From NCBI RefSeq assembly GCF_003590095.1, contig NC_039480.1, positions 10,517,328 through 10,581,327 on the forward strand: a stretch of DNA of 64,000 bases, written 5' to 3'. Shown one piece after another: positions 25,251-35,700 of this stretch (within the stretch, counting starts at the first letter, position 1; every line of letters begins with the position of its first letter). This DNA is from Trichoplusia ni. Taxonomy: Eukaryota; Arthropoda; Insecta; Lepidoptera; Noctuidae. The notes beneath the pieces are model-generated. The model ran no database searches. It was not told the DNA's origin and saw only the letters and a program-made list of their open reading frames with translations. The translations under genes and the position numbers were made by a program.

Positions 25251-28200
25251 ATGAGTAGCAATTTAGATAATGATAGATCAATTGCTGGTAAAATGCATCC
25301 CATAGATTTAGCGCCTCAAAAAATTACTATCGTCAAAAGTGTCACTAATTCGGAAATGAAAATGGCCCACTTGATTTCGGGTCAACCGAAAACAACAGGT
25401 TCAAGTCAGCTTGTAACCCACGCCAGCCCTGGGACGGGCTTGATGCGTCCAGGGCTTGCGCAAATTATTTCCTCTAATGTCGTTTCTCAGGTAAGTTCGT
25501 TTGTTTAATTGTTTGACGATGAATAACATGGAATTTTTTTCCATGTTGTTCTTATTCTAATTTGCGAGAAATATCTCAATAATAAAATAAACAATATTCT
25601 TATTGCTATCAAAGATCAATTTTATTTAATCTTTGATATTTTTCTAATTCTAGCCTCAAATGATCATAAGTGGATCACCAATACTACAGGGAACTCAAAT
25701 TGTGAGTCAAGGTTCTCAAATTATTGGTCAGAATACCCAGATCATGTCACAATCCCAGCTACTTACCCCAGGGCCTATCATCAGTCCTGGCACACAGATT
25801 ATAAGTCAAGGGACCCAGTTGTCTGCTCAAGTGTCAAGTTCCAGTAACATTGTGTCAGGGAATGTTCAGGCTAGTGGGGCCTCTGCTGTGAGTAGCACAC
25901 AGGTACTGAATGTTGGTGGGCAACTTGTGAGCGGAGCTGGGAACCTGGTTGTAAACTCATCTGTGCGCACACTGCCACCTACAGTGAGGGTGCTACCACC
26001 ATTACCACATCATAATACAAGACCAGGTAAATATTCTGAATTTCTCTGATCTTCTGAATAGCAATAAAACATGGTATTATTTTGACTAACAGCAATAATT
26101 ATTCATTTTTATGAATTTAAGTTAAACCTAGTTTAACTCTTATTTATCAAATTATGTACTTGAAGTTTTGCAATTGTCTCTTCCTTTGTATTTTCAACTG
26201 TTAACAAGCAATTTAGATGTTTGTCTCTTTTGCTCAGTTAATTCCCAACATAGTACAGAACTTCAAATCAATATAATTACTTATGTTAATCTAAAAATAC
26301 ACAAGTATAGATGTAAAATGGTATGTTTAAATGTAAACTGTGCTTACAGCTGTGTTGTCTAGTGTCAATGTGAGCAGTACCAGTGGGGTGCTGGTCAGCA
26401 AAGGTGTTGGTGTTGGAGTCACCAGCCATGTCCCTCGGGGACTTGCTGCTGGTGCATCCTTGGCCGTCAGACCTGTGACTCCAGCTGCTAGTTCTCAGGG
26501 AGCCGTGGCACAAGGTGTGTTGTGTTTTGTTGCTAATATCAACTATAAAATTTATCTTACTTTTATTTATGGATGAATGATAGAAATACTAATAAAATGT
26601 GAATGTTGAAAATGCAAATTTTATATAGAAATTACCTCGGATTATGTTATTGTTCAATCTACAACAGGAAGCTTTGCTTTCTATTACAGTATATTTGCTG
26701 AACGAAATAATGTTATTTGACATTTTTTTTTAATACCAATCAGGCGGGGCGTGGTCGAGTAACGCTCGCGGTCCTCGAAGCACGCTAGTGTACGGCCAGA
26801 GGAACACCCGCGCGCCCGCGCCCGCAGCGCAACCCCCGCAGGCACCTCAGCAAACACATCCTACTATTGTTACACTGCCTTCTACTTCTGTGCTTACATG
26901 TAAGTAAATTGTACTACCACATCTACCACTAGGAAGACAGCATAAAGTTATTTATTTATATTTATAAAAACGTCATTTTAGAATGAATTATCATTCACAG
27001 CTTTGAAACAGTATGAAAACAGTAAGTTTTCAATGGGAGTTTTAATTTTCGCACGTATATTTGTTTGTCTTAAACCTTAAGTCATAGTTACATCTTAATA
27101 TAATTATAGCAAGCGGTGTTATTTCTGGAGCGGGACGAGGAGCTCCGCAACGTGCGCCCACACCGACGCCTACTGCGGCCACTACCGCGCCGCGACCGCT
27201 TCCATTACTGCAGAGAAACTACCAGCCCGCCAAGGTGAGCTGAAACTAGAAGAGACTGTTAATTCAATTTCATAGTAATGTTAATATTAAATAACTTCTT
27301 TTTAATTATCATTAGAGCAAATTACCGGCAATTAGTGGCAGTAGGCAGTGGCCAAGCCAAACGAAGCTGTCCTATGACTGAGATTCTAAAGAAGCACACC
27401 ATTAGAATTAGAACCATACTATAATCTACCAGACCAAAAAAATATTTCGAAAAGGCCCAGACTGCCAAAGTGATGGACAGCTACTAAAGTATATAACATT
27501 AATATTTTTATGTGAGTGTGTTAATAATGTGTGACCGTGTGGGCAGGTGGTAGGCGTGGCGAGCGTGGGCGTGCGCGGCGTGGTGGGCAACAGCGCGCCC
27601 GCGCAGCTGTACTACGAGGTGCCGCGCCCCGCGCCGTACTCGCACCAGCCGCAGCAGCAGCCGCAAGCACAACGTAAGCATACTCTGCAACTTTAAAGGG
27701 GAAACCTCATTTTTATTTGGTGGTACTTACACAAATAAATGATTTAATATTGAAGCAATATTCGTTAAATGAGTACTTGCAACGCGTTTAATTTTTATTT
27801 TACTTACTTTCTTTTCTTTGCAGTGACCGTCGTGAACACTGTTTCTGTGTCGCCTGAAACTCGCTTGCCCACAACATCTGTCACAACTCAACAGATTTTA
27901 CCGAGACCATCTATACTCAGGAAAAGAGAATTTGATGGGTAAGTCATAATCACTCTGGCATTCATTTATAATTTAATACCATTTATCTTAGAAAACTTGT
28001 AACAAAGGTACTCGTATTTCTCAGAAAATGTAATTTGCAAAAAATTGTAATACATTTTGCAAAAAACGTTTAATCTTTAATTTAAGACCTGGTTATGTGA
28101 AGTCAGCTAAAAAACAATCGAAAAGGAGTATTGTATTTACTAATCTGCACACTATTTATAATTAATCAGTAAATACTGGATTTGCTTATCTAAAATAAAA

Positions 28201-29949
28201 TATGTTACACTCTTAGCTGCAATAAAATTTTCCACACTAAAGTTACGTCTGCCAGTGACTGTAGTTCTACATCCGAACTGTTGTCACGTTGTCACGCGCT
28301 AGTGAGCGCTTGACTAATTGATCGACGTGGTCAATCAAAGAGCTTCAGCAAAAGGTGCATTGATATTTACATTTAAAAGCTTCGGCTTATTTTTGTTACC
28401 GTTTGTGAGACACCCACGGCAGTACTTTACTTTTGAAATAGCATTTTGCTTTATTTGAGAAGTATCTTGTAAGTGTGAGGGAGCGTGTACTTATACGTTT
28501 TGTATATTATAGGTGTGATGATCCCCGCAGGTCGCCGGGCAAGGCGGGCGGCGCCTACGCGCGCGGCTGCGGCGCGGGCTGGGAGGACGTGGCGGCGTGC
28601 GGCGGCTGCGGCTCCAACGGGTCCACCACCATCAGCGCGTCCTCCTCGCCCGCGCCCGACACCGAGCCCGAGCCCGCGCGCCTCGACCTCGACCTCAGCC
28701 CCCGCAAGAAGCCCAGGAAGCAGATGTGAGACACTATTATTTCTATGCTATTGTCAACGAGAGATATGTGGTCAGTCCTGTCCATCTTTATTCTCAATTT
28801 TTGTCGTAGATTAAGCAGCGAAGTGAGGCAATGCGACTACCAAGGAGAAGAGCCGCCGCCTACACCGCCGCCTGTGACATTCAACCCTCCTCCTAAACGT
28901 ACGTATATCTCTTACATATGTAGACATAATAATATGTATTTCAAAGTGAAGTATTCGAAAAAGTTCTGAAAAACAACGTTTCCGATGCAGATGTCGAAGA
29001 AAAAGCAAAATGGAAGAAAAGGATTAAGAAGACCGTCCCTACTGCAAAAAAGGGTTAGATATTTTCGTATGAATATGCAGTTGACTGTGACAATTGGCAG
29101 TAATACAAAAAACGTAATACAATTATTACACAATTGATTTTGGTGATGCTTTTTTGTTGGTAAATTTCAAGAAGTGTGGATGACGTTTCACCATATTCAT
29201 CGGTTAGATAATTTCAAAATTGAGTCAGTATTAGATGTTGTCCTAGCATTGACGCATCGGTGTCAGAGTGCCGTGTAGTATAGAGTTGTCCCGCCCGCCA
29301 GGCCCGCTGCTGAGCTCGTCGTACGTGTGCGGCTGGCGCAGCACGGCGCTGCACTTCACGCGGCCGGCCGACGTGCGGCGCCGCGAGCCGCGCGCGCGCG
29401 ACATCGTGGCCATCGCCAGCCAGAAGCACGTGCTCACCTCCGCCGAGGGCTGGAAGGTGCACCATCTCACCGCGCAGATGGATGATCTGGTAACGCGCTA
29501 TCATGCCTGCATTGTGCATTATTTATAAAATAAATGTTACCGATGATATCTTGCACATTACGAACATTTAACTTATGCTTATATTGTTTTAGATGTCCCT
29601 GGAATCTGACGTCGGAGAGCAGCTGGCGAGTCTCCTGCGAGCACTTGAAACAGCGTCAGGACGCGCGCTAACCGCTCTTCAACCTCATTCACACACGTTA
29701 CTGGAACTGCTTAAGGTTCTTATTTTGTAGAATTAACCCTTGCAAAAAAAATGGAACTCTAACTTAGACGGGACTAAACTAATATTATATTTCTAGGGGA
29801 ACATTCAACGGAGTAAAATAGTATGCGAAGGCATTCAAGAAGCTCGCGAGGACATACTTCGAGTGTTTACACACCGAAACTTTGTTTCCGATATTTTGAC
29901 GCGGCAAGCTGACAAGCGCTGCTTCCGAAAGCATCGGTCGCAATCATAG
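25251..29949 (+). CDS. Sap130: SAP130, Sin3-histone deacetylase complex subunit
   Basis: Thirteen exons join in phase: 25251-25490, 25654-26026, 26350-26514, 26744-26899, 27110-27234, 27547-27673, 27824-27938, 28531-28725, 28810-28898, 28991-29053, 29302-29489, 29593-29715 and 29797-29949, giving 703 residues. The N-terminal two thirds are low-complexity, rich in Gln/Ser/Thr/Pro, with repeated GTQIISQG-like units. The conserved C-terminus starts near ILRKREFDGSPGK, passes the basic LSPRKKPRKQ motif and YVCGWRSTALHFTRPADVR, and ends in the helical QGWKVHHL-type region (SAEGWKVHHLTAQMDDL, SKIVCEGIQEAREDILRVF). This C-terminus is the part known to bind Sin3. The protein acts in the nucleus as a co-repressor scaffold. 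Exons 4, 6, 8 and 11 are strikingly GC-rich compared with their introns. Tandem acceptors 18 bases apart precede exon 8. Confidence 0.92.
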
Positions 29950-31031
29950 CCCGCGGCCAAGAAACGTGCACACCGGAAATAGACAGTATTTTCTCGTGCA
30001 TGTTCAACATATATCGGCATTGTCGGCTTACTCAAGTCACTATTTCATTTATAACTTGACGACTGAATAGTATAGCAAGAATAACGCTTTTTTGGTGACT
30101 TAAAAGTACCAGAAAAAAGCAAAGTGCATTTGAGTAAGGCTTCAAGATTTGTAGATCACTTCTACTAGAGTATTTAATAAAGGATGATTCTTCCATGAAT
30201 TATATTGAGGTTCTAAACATGTAAATAGATCTAAGTGTATATTAAGCAATTAAAAATATTTAAGTTGAGAAAAGAATGCCTTGAATGAGTTGTGTTGTTT
30301 TGGGACTTAATTTGAAAATATATGATTTATATACACCTAATTCTTGTCAATTTTATGCGTCTTTTACAAAACGCAACACAATGTGAGAAAAGCCTTAATT
30401 AAAAAAACAGAACAAGTGTGACTTGGTCTCGCTACTCGCAAGGGGTACAAGTAAATAGGGTAAAGAAACAAGTCGTAGACGATGTGGTAACAAACAAATT
30501 TGTGGATACATAGTTACCCTCAAGCTTATTGGTCACCGATCGAAAGGTACAAGGATACATCATCTGCGAAAAAAATATTTAATTATTGACTTATCAATAG
30601 TTCGACAACCATATTATTTAACGAGTTGTGTGTGTGTGGATAAAAACCCTATATAAATAAAGAAAAATAAAAAAAAACGATATTGATAGCAAGAACCCAT
30701 AGGAAATATTTCCAAAAAGAACTTGAAAATTTATAATTGAGTACATAATATGTAGGTAATGAAGTGTCATTACCTATAGTGACTTTTAGAGTGTGTTTAC
30801 AGAATTTCAGCTGGTTATCTCTAGTTCCGAGATTTTTACCAATTTAAGCTAAATTACTGGACTAATGTAAGAAGCTAGTAAGCCCTTGGGATTTCTGATT
30901 GTTATTTTAACTGTCAAAACTCAAGTGTCAATGTCAAATTGAATTGACAATTTGAAAATATTGCAATAACCTCTGAACCTGAGGTGCATTCTTAGAATTA
31001 TTTATTCCTCTATATAAAAATAAAATAAATA
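29950..31031. other. intergenic: Sap130 3' UTR and mRpS23 promoter
   Basis: AT-rich DNA without a supported gene. The mRpS23 start lies directly downstream, so its promoter should lie in the last few hundred bases. Confidence 0.45.
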
Positions 31032-32961
31032 ATGGCAAGCAGCAGGTTGGAAAGAATTGGAACAATTTTTACACGGTAACTATAAGCCTCTTTAATTTAA
31101 CTTGTCTTTAACACACTGTCACAATAAAAGTTTGTCCAAATTTACGATGTTTAAAAAAAAAATTACTTTAGAATACATATTCTTTAATTAAACTTTAACG
31201 CGGCAAAAAATAGCGGGAATTATACTCGTTTTTCGGCTGCCCGTCGGTTGTGGAGTGAGTGTACTATTAAATTTAATTCACATAACTCTTTGCACGCTAT
31301 TTGTAAAAATGGCATCAAAGAAATTAAGCAAAGCAAAGTTTTTATCCGAAGATTTAAACGAATTGCTAAATGAGTCTCAATTTTTAAAAGACTCTCCTAC
31401 TCCAAAAAAAGGTGCAAAAAGGCAAAGAAATGATTTGACTGAAGAAGAAGGTATTGCCAAACTAATTGGTCACTATCAAAGTAATTCTAAAAAAAAGAAA
31501 CTAGAAGTGAATGTAGAAGCTTGTAAAGAATCACGCCAGAAAATATTAGATGTTATGAGCCATCAATTAGATACAAGGTAAGTGTCAGCTATTGTACTTA
31601 TATAAGACAAATGCCTTCAATTATAATTCCTTTTTTACAATTTATAAGTTTTCAAAAACAAACCTTAACTTTCCAGAAAAGAAAGAAGCGACAACCTTCT
31701 AAAAAGTTTGTCTGAAGTTATGACTCAGTTGGAAGCAGACTGTAATGCCATGAAAGACAATGAAAAAAAATTAGAACATTTAACAGGAGCTGTTGTTAAG
31801 TGCATGCAGCAAGCTACAACAGCTCATAAACAAAAACTTAAAGCCTTAAAGGATATTCACAATTCCTTCAAAAAACAGTAATATATATTTTTTGATTTCT
31901 GTGCCTCATGTATCTATTGGTATTTTCTGTTTAAAATCATTGGACTTATTTCTACCGTCTATGTATTTTACAGGTGTGAAGAAATGGAGGCGGATCACAA
32001 AGCTGAAACTGACAAACTAGCAGAAGAATTGGAAGATGATATTAAGAAATTGCAACAGAAATTGATATCTGAAACAAAAAGAAGTGGTTGGGAAAATCTT
32101 CGCAGGACCATTTTTCATGCTATGCAAAATGATTTTTAATGCTTTTTCAACTTATTTTTTATAAATTACTATTTTCCTAGAGTTTAAATTTAAGCACATA
32201 ATGTATTTTGGTACAACAAAAACTTGTAGTTAATAAGGTCCAAATGCTGAAAAATAAATGGATTGCCTACAGAATTCTTTTTTTAATTTAAGTATGTTCC
32301 TTTACCATAATATTCTTATTCACACCTATTCATTCGTGGATAACTACTCGAAAAATAATTAATTTATATTTTAGAAATGCCCTTCATTTTTCTGTGTAGA
32401 TAATAATAAAGTTTTGTATATTACAGGGTGGAGGGGCTGCTAACACGGGGTGCAGTGAAGCCCGATGATAGACCATTGTGGTTTGATGTTTACAGAGCTT
32501 TCCCTCCTCTTGCTGAACCTAAATTTGCAAAACCTAAACCTGAAATTAAACCTTTAAGACAAATCTTATATCCCGAAGATGCTATCAGAGCGTAAGTATT
32601 TAATCTGAAGCCCACTGCATTAATATAGGTTGGCACAGCCCTATAGCTTCACACACTTAGCCGCTGCTACAATTAAATGCGTTATTATGTTTACAGGAAA
32701 TTTCATTCTAGGGGACATGGTTTGGGTGCAATAAGTTTAGTTAGTCCAAACGAAACCACAACGAAAAGACTTGTTCAACAGTACGAGAAGCTGAAGGCAG
32801 ATGGTGTATCAGAGGCAGAAATCATAGAAAAATCGGCCACAGCAGTAGGCAGTGAACGTCAACTGGAAGCTAATAAAGTCAAAGTTGCGACAAATAGCAC
32901 TGATGCAGATACTGCCAAGTTATTGAATGAGGCAGACATTACTAATATTTTTAAAGATTAG
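31032..32961 (+). CDS. mRpS23: Mitochondrial small ribosomal subunit protein mS23
   Basis: Exons 31032-31075, 32427-32591 and 32697-32961 join in phase to 157 residues. The start MASSRLERIGTIFTR and the following LLTRGAVKPDDRPLWFDVYRAFPPLAEPKF, then ILYPEDAIRAKFHS, follow MRPS23 of animals closely. It is a structural protein of the mitochondrial small ribosomal subunit. The first exon is only 44 bases and was found through the conserved N-terminus and the ACG|GTAACT donor, whose split codon restores arginine with the acceptor TTACAG|GGTGG. The 1,351-base first intron contains a complete second gene on the same strand (31309-32139). Family members are metazoan-specific and short, as here. Confidence 0.94.
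31309..32139 (+). CDS. SYCP3 / Cor1-Xlr-like coiled-coil protein, nested gene
   Basis: Exons 31309-31577, 31677-31877 and 31974-32139 join in phase to 211 residues. I chose the ATG at 31309 (MASKKLSKAKF, AAAATGG context); the open frame runs upstream but has no other ATG. The N-terminus is short, polar and basic (TPKKGAKRQRND, then SKKKK). The rest is one long coiled coil: SRQKILDVMSHQL, then AVVKCMQQATTAHKQKLKALKDIHNSF, EEMEADH, and a C-terminal KKLQQKLISETKRSGWENLRRTIFHAM. This order of motifs, including the QQ..HKQKLK..K.IH..F centre and the final helix, follows the Cor1/Xlr/Xmr family, whose best-known member SYCP3 builds the axes of meiotic chromosomes. It sits inside mRpS23 intron 1 with its own AATAAA at 32253-32258. 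Assignment to the family is fairly firm; a meiotic role here is inference. Confidence 0.82.
32253..32258 (+). terminator. polyadenylation signal of the nested SYCP3-like gene
   Basis: AATAAA lies about 115 bases after the stop codon at 32139 and still inside mRpS23 intron 1. It supports an independent transcript that ends before mRpS23 exon 2 at 32427. Confidence 0.6.
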
Positions 32962-34132
32962 TAGTTTTGAAATAGAGCCCAGCCTAGCTTATAGAATTAG
33001 AGATAATTATATCTACTTTGTAGAAAAATAAATAAATTTAAATTGTTACCTATCTACTTGTATTTTATTTCTTCATGGTATCTAGAGTTACCTATAATAA
33101 TATACCTATAAGTTAAGTACCCATATGAGTTTCCAAAAATCAAAGTTTAGTTCTGTCTTCTTGAACGAACTAATCGAAATTATACTAGATCCTATGGCTG
33201 AACAAGATGTTATAACGTAAAATCAAAACCCTCGCATATCCTTTATAGCTAAACAGGACTTCAAAAAGCGTACTCGCCCACCTCGAGGATAGCAAGTTCC
33301 TTAACACTTAAAAACATAGGTTTACAAACAAAGGTTTTTTATTCCTTTCGATGCTGATTAAAATTTATTCCTTACTAGAGGATTCAGATTATGATGTAGC
33401 CCTCGTATTTATTTACGCTAGACATACAGCTTGCGACCACAGGCACACAGCTGCACAGTAAGGTCTGGCCTGTGGATGGCAGGAAGGGCTGCTGTCATCT
33501 GATCAGCTATCAGGCTAAGAAGGAGATGGATCTCCTGCGCGTCCGATTTTACAAGATACCTCGACCCCTCGAAAATAATTCAATTGAACAAAGGTAAGCC
33601 AGTGTCACTGGCACACTCGACGTGGGTTGAAGGTGGAAGTTTTACTCCGAAAAAAAAGGTTGTAAGACGTACCTATACGTCTCTTTATCATTATTACAGC
33701 CTTGTACTTATTCGCTATCTTTGTTTTGGGTAAGGTACTACCATCTAGTAGTGGATACAGGAAATGGTGTTTTATCAGATACTTACAAAAGTACCATGTC
33801 TAAGTTACAAGAACTTTACACAATATGTATAGCATGAATCTGTGTACCACAACGCATAAGTTCAGATTACCCTATTTATGCCACTAACTAAACAAAAACA
33901 ACTGGAATGAGATCCTATTGAGTCATAGGCTACCTATACATATATTTTTGAGCCAATTCTGAGTATGAACCGTGTGTGCCTTACTAATCACACTATCTTA
34001 TCTAAGCCTGATAAGGCCTCGCGCGAAAGAACACACCTATGCTCCTATGTTTTAGTGTGTCATCAGTTTGGCATTATAACTGTGTTTAAATTCAGTGTCT
34101 AAGTGGTGTCCTAATTAATATCAAGTGTTAAA
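32962..34132. other. intergenic, with a GC-richer block of unknown origin
   Basis: An AATAAA near 33027 probably ends mRpS23. A GC-richer block at about 33420-33650 stands out from its surroundings but has no long open frame. It may be a decayed repeat or regulatory DNA for the next gene. I do not recognise it. Confidence 0.4.
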
Positions 34133-35306
34133 ATGGCACAAAGGAAGTCATTTATGTTTTACTTTGCTGTTATTTTAGGTATGTTACTACAATGTGTTTT
34201 TGCAAACTGTTTATTTATCAACGATTAGTGCTCGAGAACCTTTGTCAAATATACGCAATATTGGATGTTCTATAATCGGGACAGCAGAATAATAAAGCGC
34301 TTCGATTACCAGAGACGTTAAGACCTGCAGGAGGTTCGAGCCTTTAAAATTTTTGAAACTTGTTTTACTACAGCCTAACTAATACGAGTCTTTTTAGATA
34401 ATGCTCATTCAGTTTGCTGAACATAATGAATAATCTAATTTCCTTTTAAGAATAAAAATAGTTGGTAAGTAGTATTTACGTGCAGTTAGGTATTTTCGCA
34501 TCTAATTTCTTGCTAATCTTTCCTTCCAGTCGTGTTGAGTACGCTGACTCAAGAATGCGAAGCCAGACGAAAGATTCTCCGAGGACGACGTGTGATGACG
34601 CGAACTTATTACCGTAAGCTTTGTGACACATACTTTTGCCATTATTTATATACAATATTCTCTGGAAAACCAGTACAATATGGTAAAACGGGGTGAATAA
34701 AGGTGTTTTTTGGAGTGGTTAAAAACAATTTTTATTAGGATTTGGACGGGTAATAAGAAAATAAAAAGATTTAAAACATCAAAAATTCACTCGATTCAAA
34801 TTTTATCAAAATCAGTCCAGCCGTTTTTATAGTTGTGAATTGCATTGTTTGAAGCTACACTGAAAGTTACAGTTTACTAGCTTATCGGGAAATGTCTCAA
34901 ATTGAGTTGCAAAGATTCAACCGGAACGACAACCTAACAAACAAGAATAGTGAATGTATATAACCGTGGGAACTCTTATATATAAATTCTCAAGTAGAAA
35001 AAGATTTTCATGTTTTCTTCCCTAAGAATTTATCCAATAATTGAGCTGTGGAGGTCAGATTAAACGCGCTCTTACATTTTTTTTTATCTAAGCCAGCGCC
35101 TCAGTTATTTTTTGGTAATTTAATAATTTTTATGTTTTAATGTTTCAGATGGTAACGCCGTTCCTGCTTGGGCCATAAGTTTGATGGCTGGCATAGGGAT
35201 GCTGCTCGTAGGTGGAGTGCTATACGTCATTATGAGGAAAATTGTTTTGTCTTCAGAGACGGGCTCTTTGAATACTTACCAACCAACTTTGCAGCAAGAT
35301 GTCTAA
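34133..35306 (+). CDS. small single-pass membrane protein, unrecognised (95 aa)
   Basis: Exons 34133-34178, 34530-34613 and 35149-35306 join in phase to 95 residues. Residues 1-27 are a signal peptide or first hydrophobic segment (FMFYFAVILVVLSTL, then CEA). A strongly basic stretch follows (RRKILRGRRVMTRTYY, residues 28-43), then one membrane helix (about 50-72, PAWAISLMAGIGMLLVGGVL) with small-residue packing motifs, then a short polar tail ending TLQQDV. If the signal is cleaved, the protein is a type I membrane protein with only about 20 lumenal residues. The exons are too short to be obvious alone; the clean phases, donors (GTATGT, GTAAGC) and acceptors, and the AATAAA at 35402-35407 support a real gene. 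I do not recognise the family and assign no function. Confidence 0.78.
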
Positions 35307-35700
35307 TTGATATTTCATTTATTTTTTATAAGATAATACATTCTCACGTATTTGCCACCTATATGTAATCATAATTTCCATTGTTTTGGAAGAAAGGAGA
35401 AAATAAACTATGAATGATTACAAAAGAGATAAATGTATGATGTATATTTAAGAGATTTTTTACAATATAATGATTACTGTACCACCTTATGTTATGTCTT
35501 AGTCAAGTTTAGTCGGTATGTGTTGTTCAAATGATTTTGATTTAAATAAAAATTGTTTAAGATATAATTTATTATTATCTTTTATTTCAATATACAATCG
35601 AGTTAAAATGGATATATGAAATTCATTATCTAAAATGAACATGTCATTTATGAGATTGTATTAGACAAAGGAATTATATGACGAGAAAAATTAAGTAATA
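35307..35700. other. convergent 3' UTRs of the 95-aa protein gene and U2af
   Basis: Plus-strand AATAAA at 35402-35407 and again at 35545-35550 serve the left gene. Minus-strand AATAAA (TTTATT at 35568-35573 and 35581-35586) serve U2af. The distal signals face each other about 20 bases apart. Confidence 0.6.

Noticed and set aside
28485..28814. Arg/Ala/Pro-rich frames of 70-109 codons
   Set aside because: They are other-frame readings of GC-rich Sap130 exon 8 (28531-28725).
31255..31308. N-terminal extension of the SYCP3-like frame
   Set aside because: The extension has no ATG, only a GTG, so the ATG at 31309 was used.
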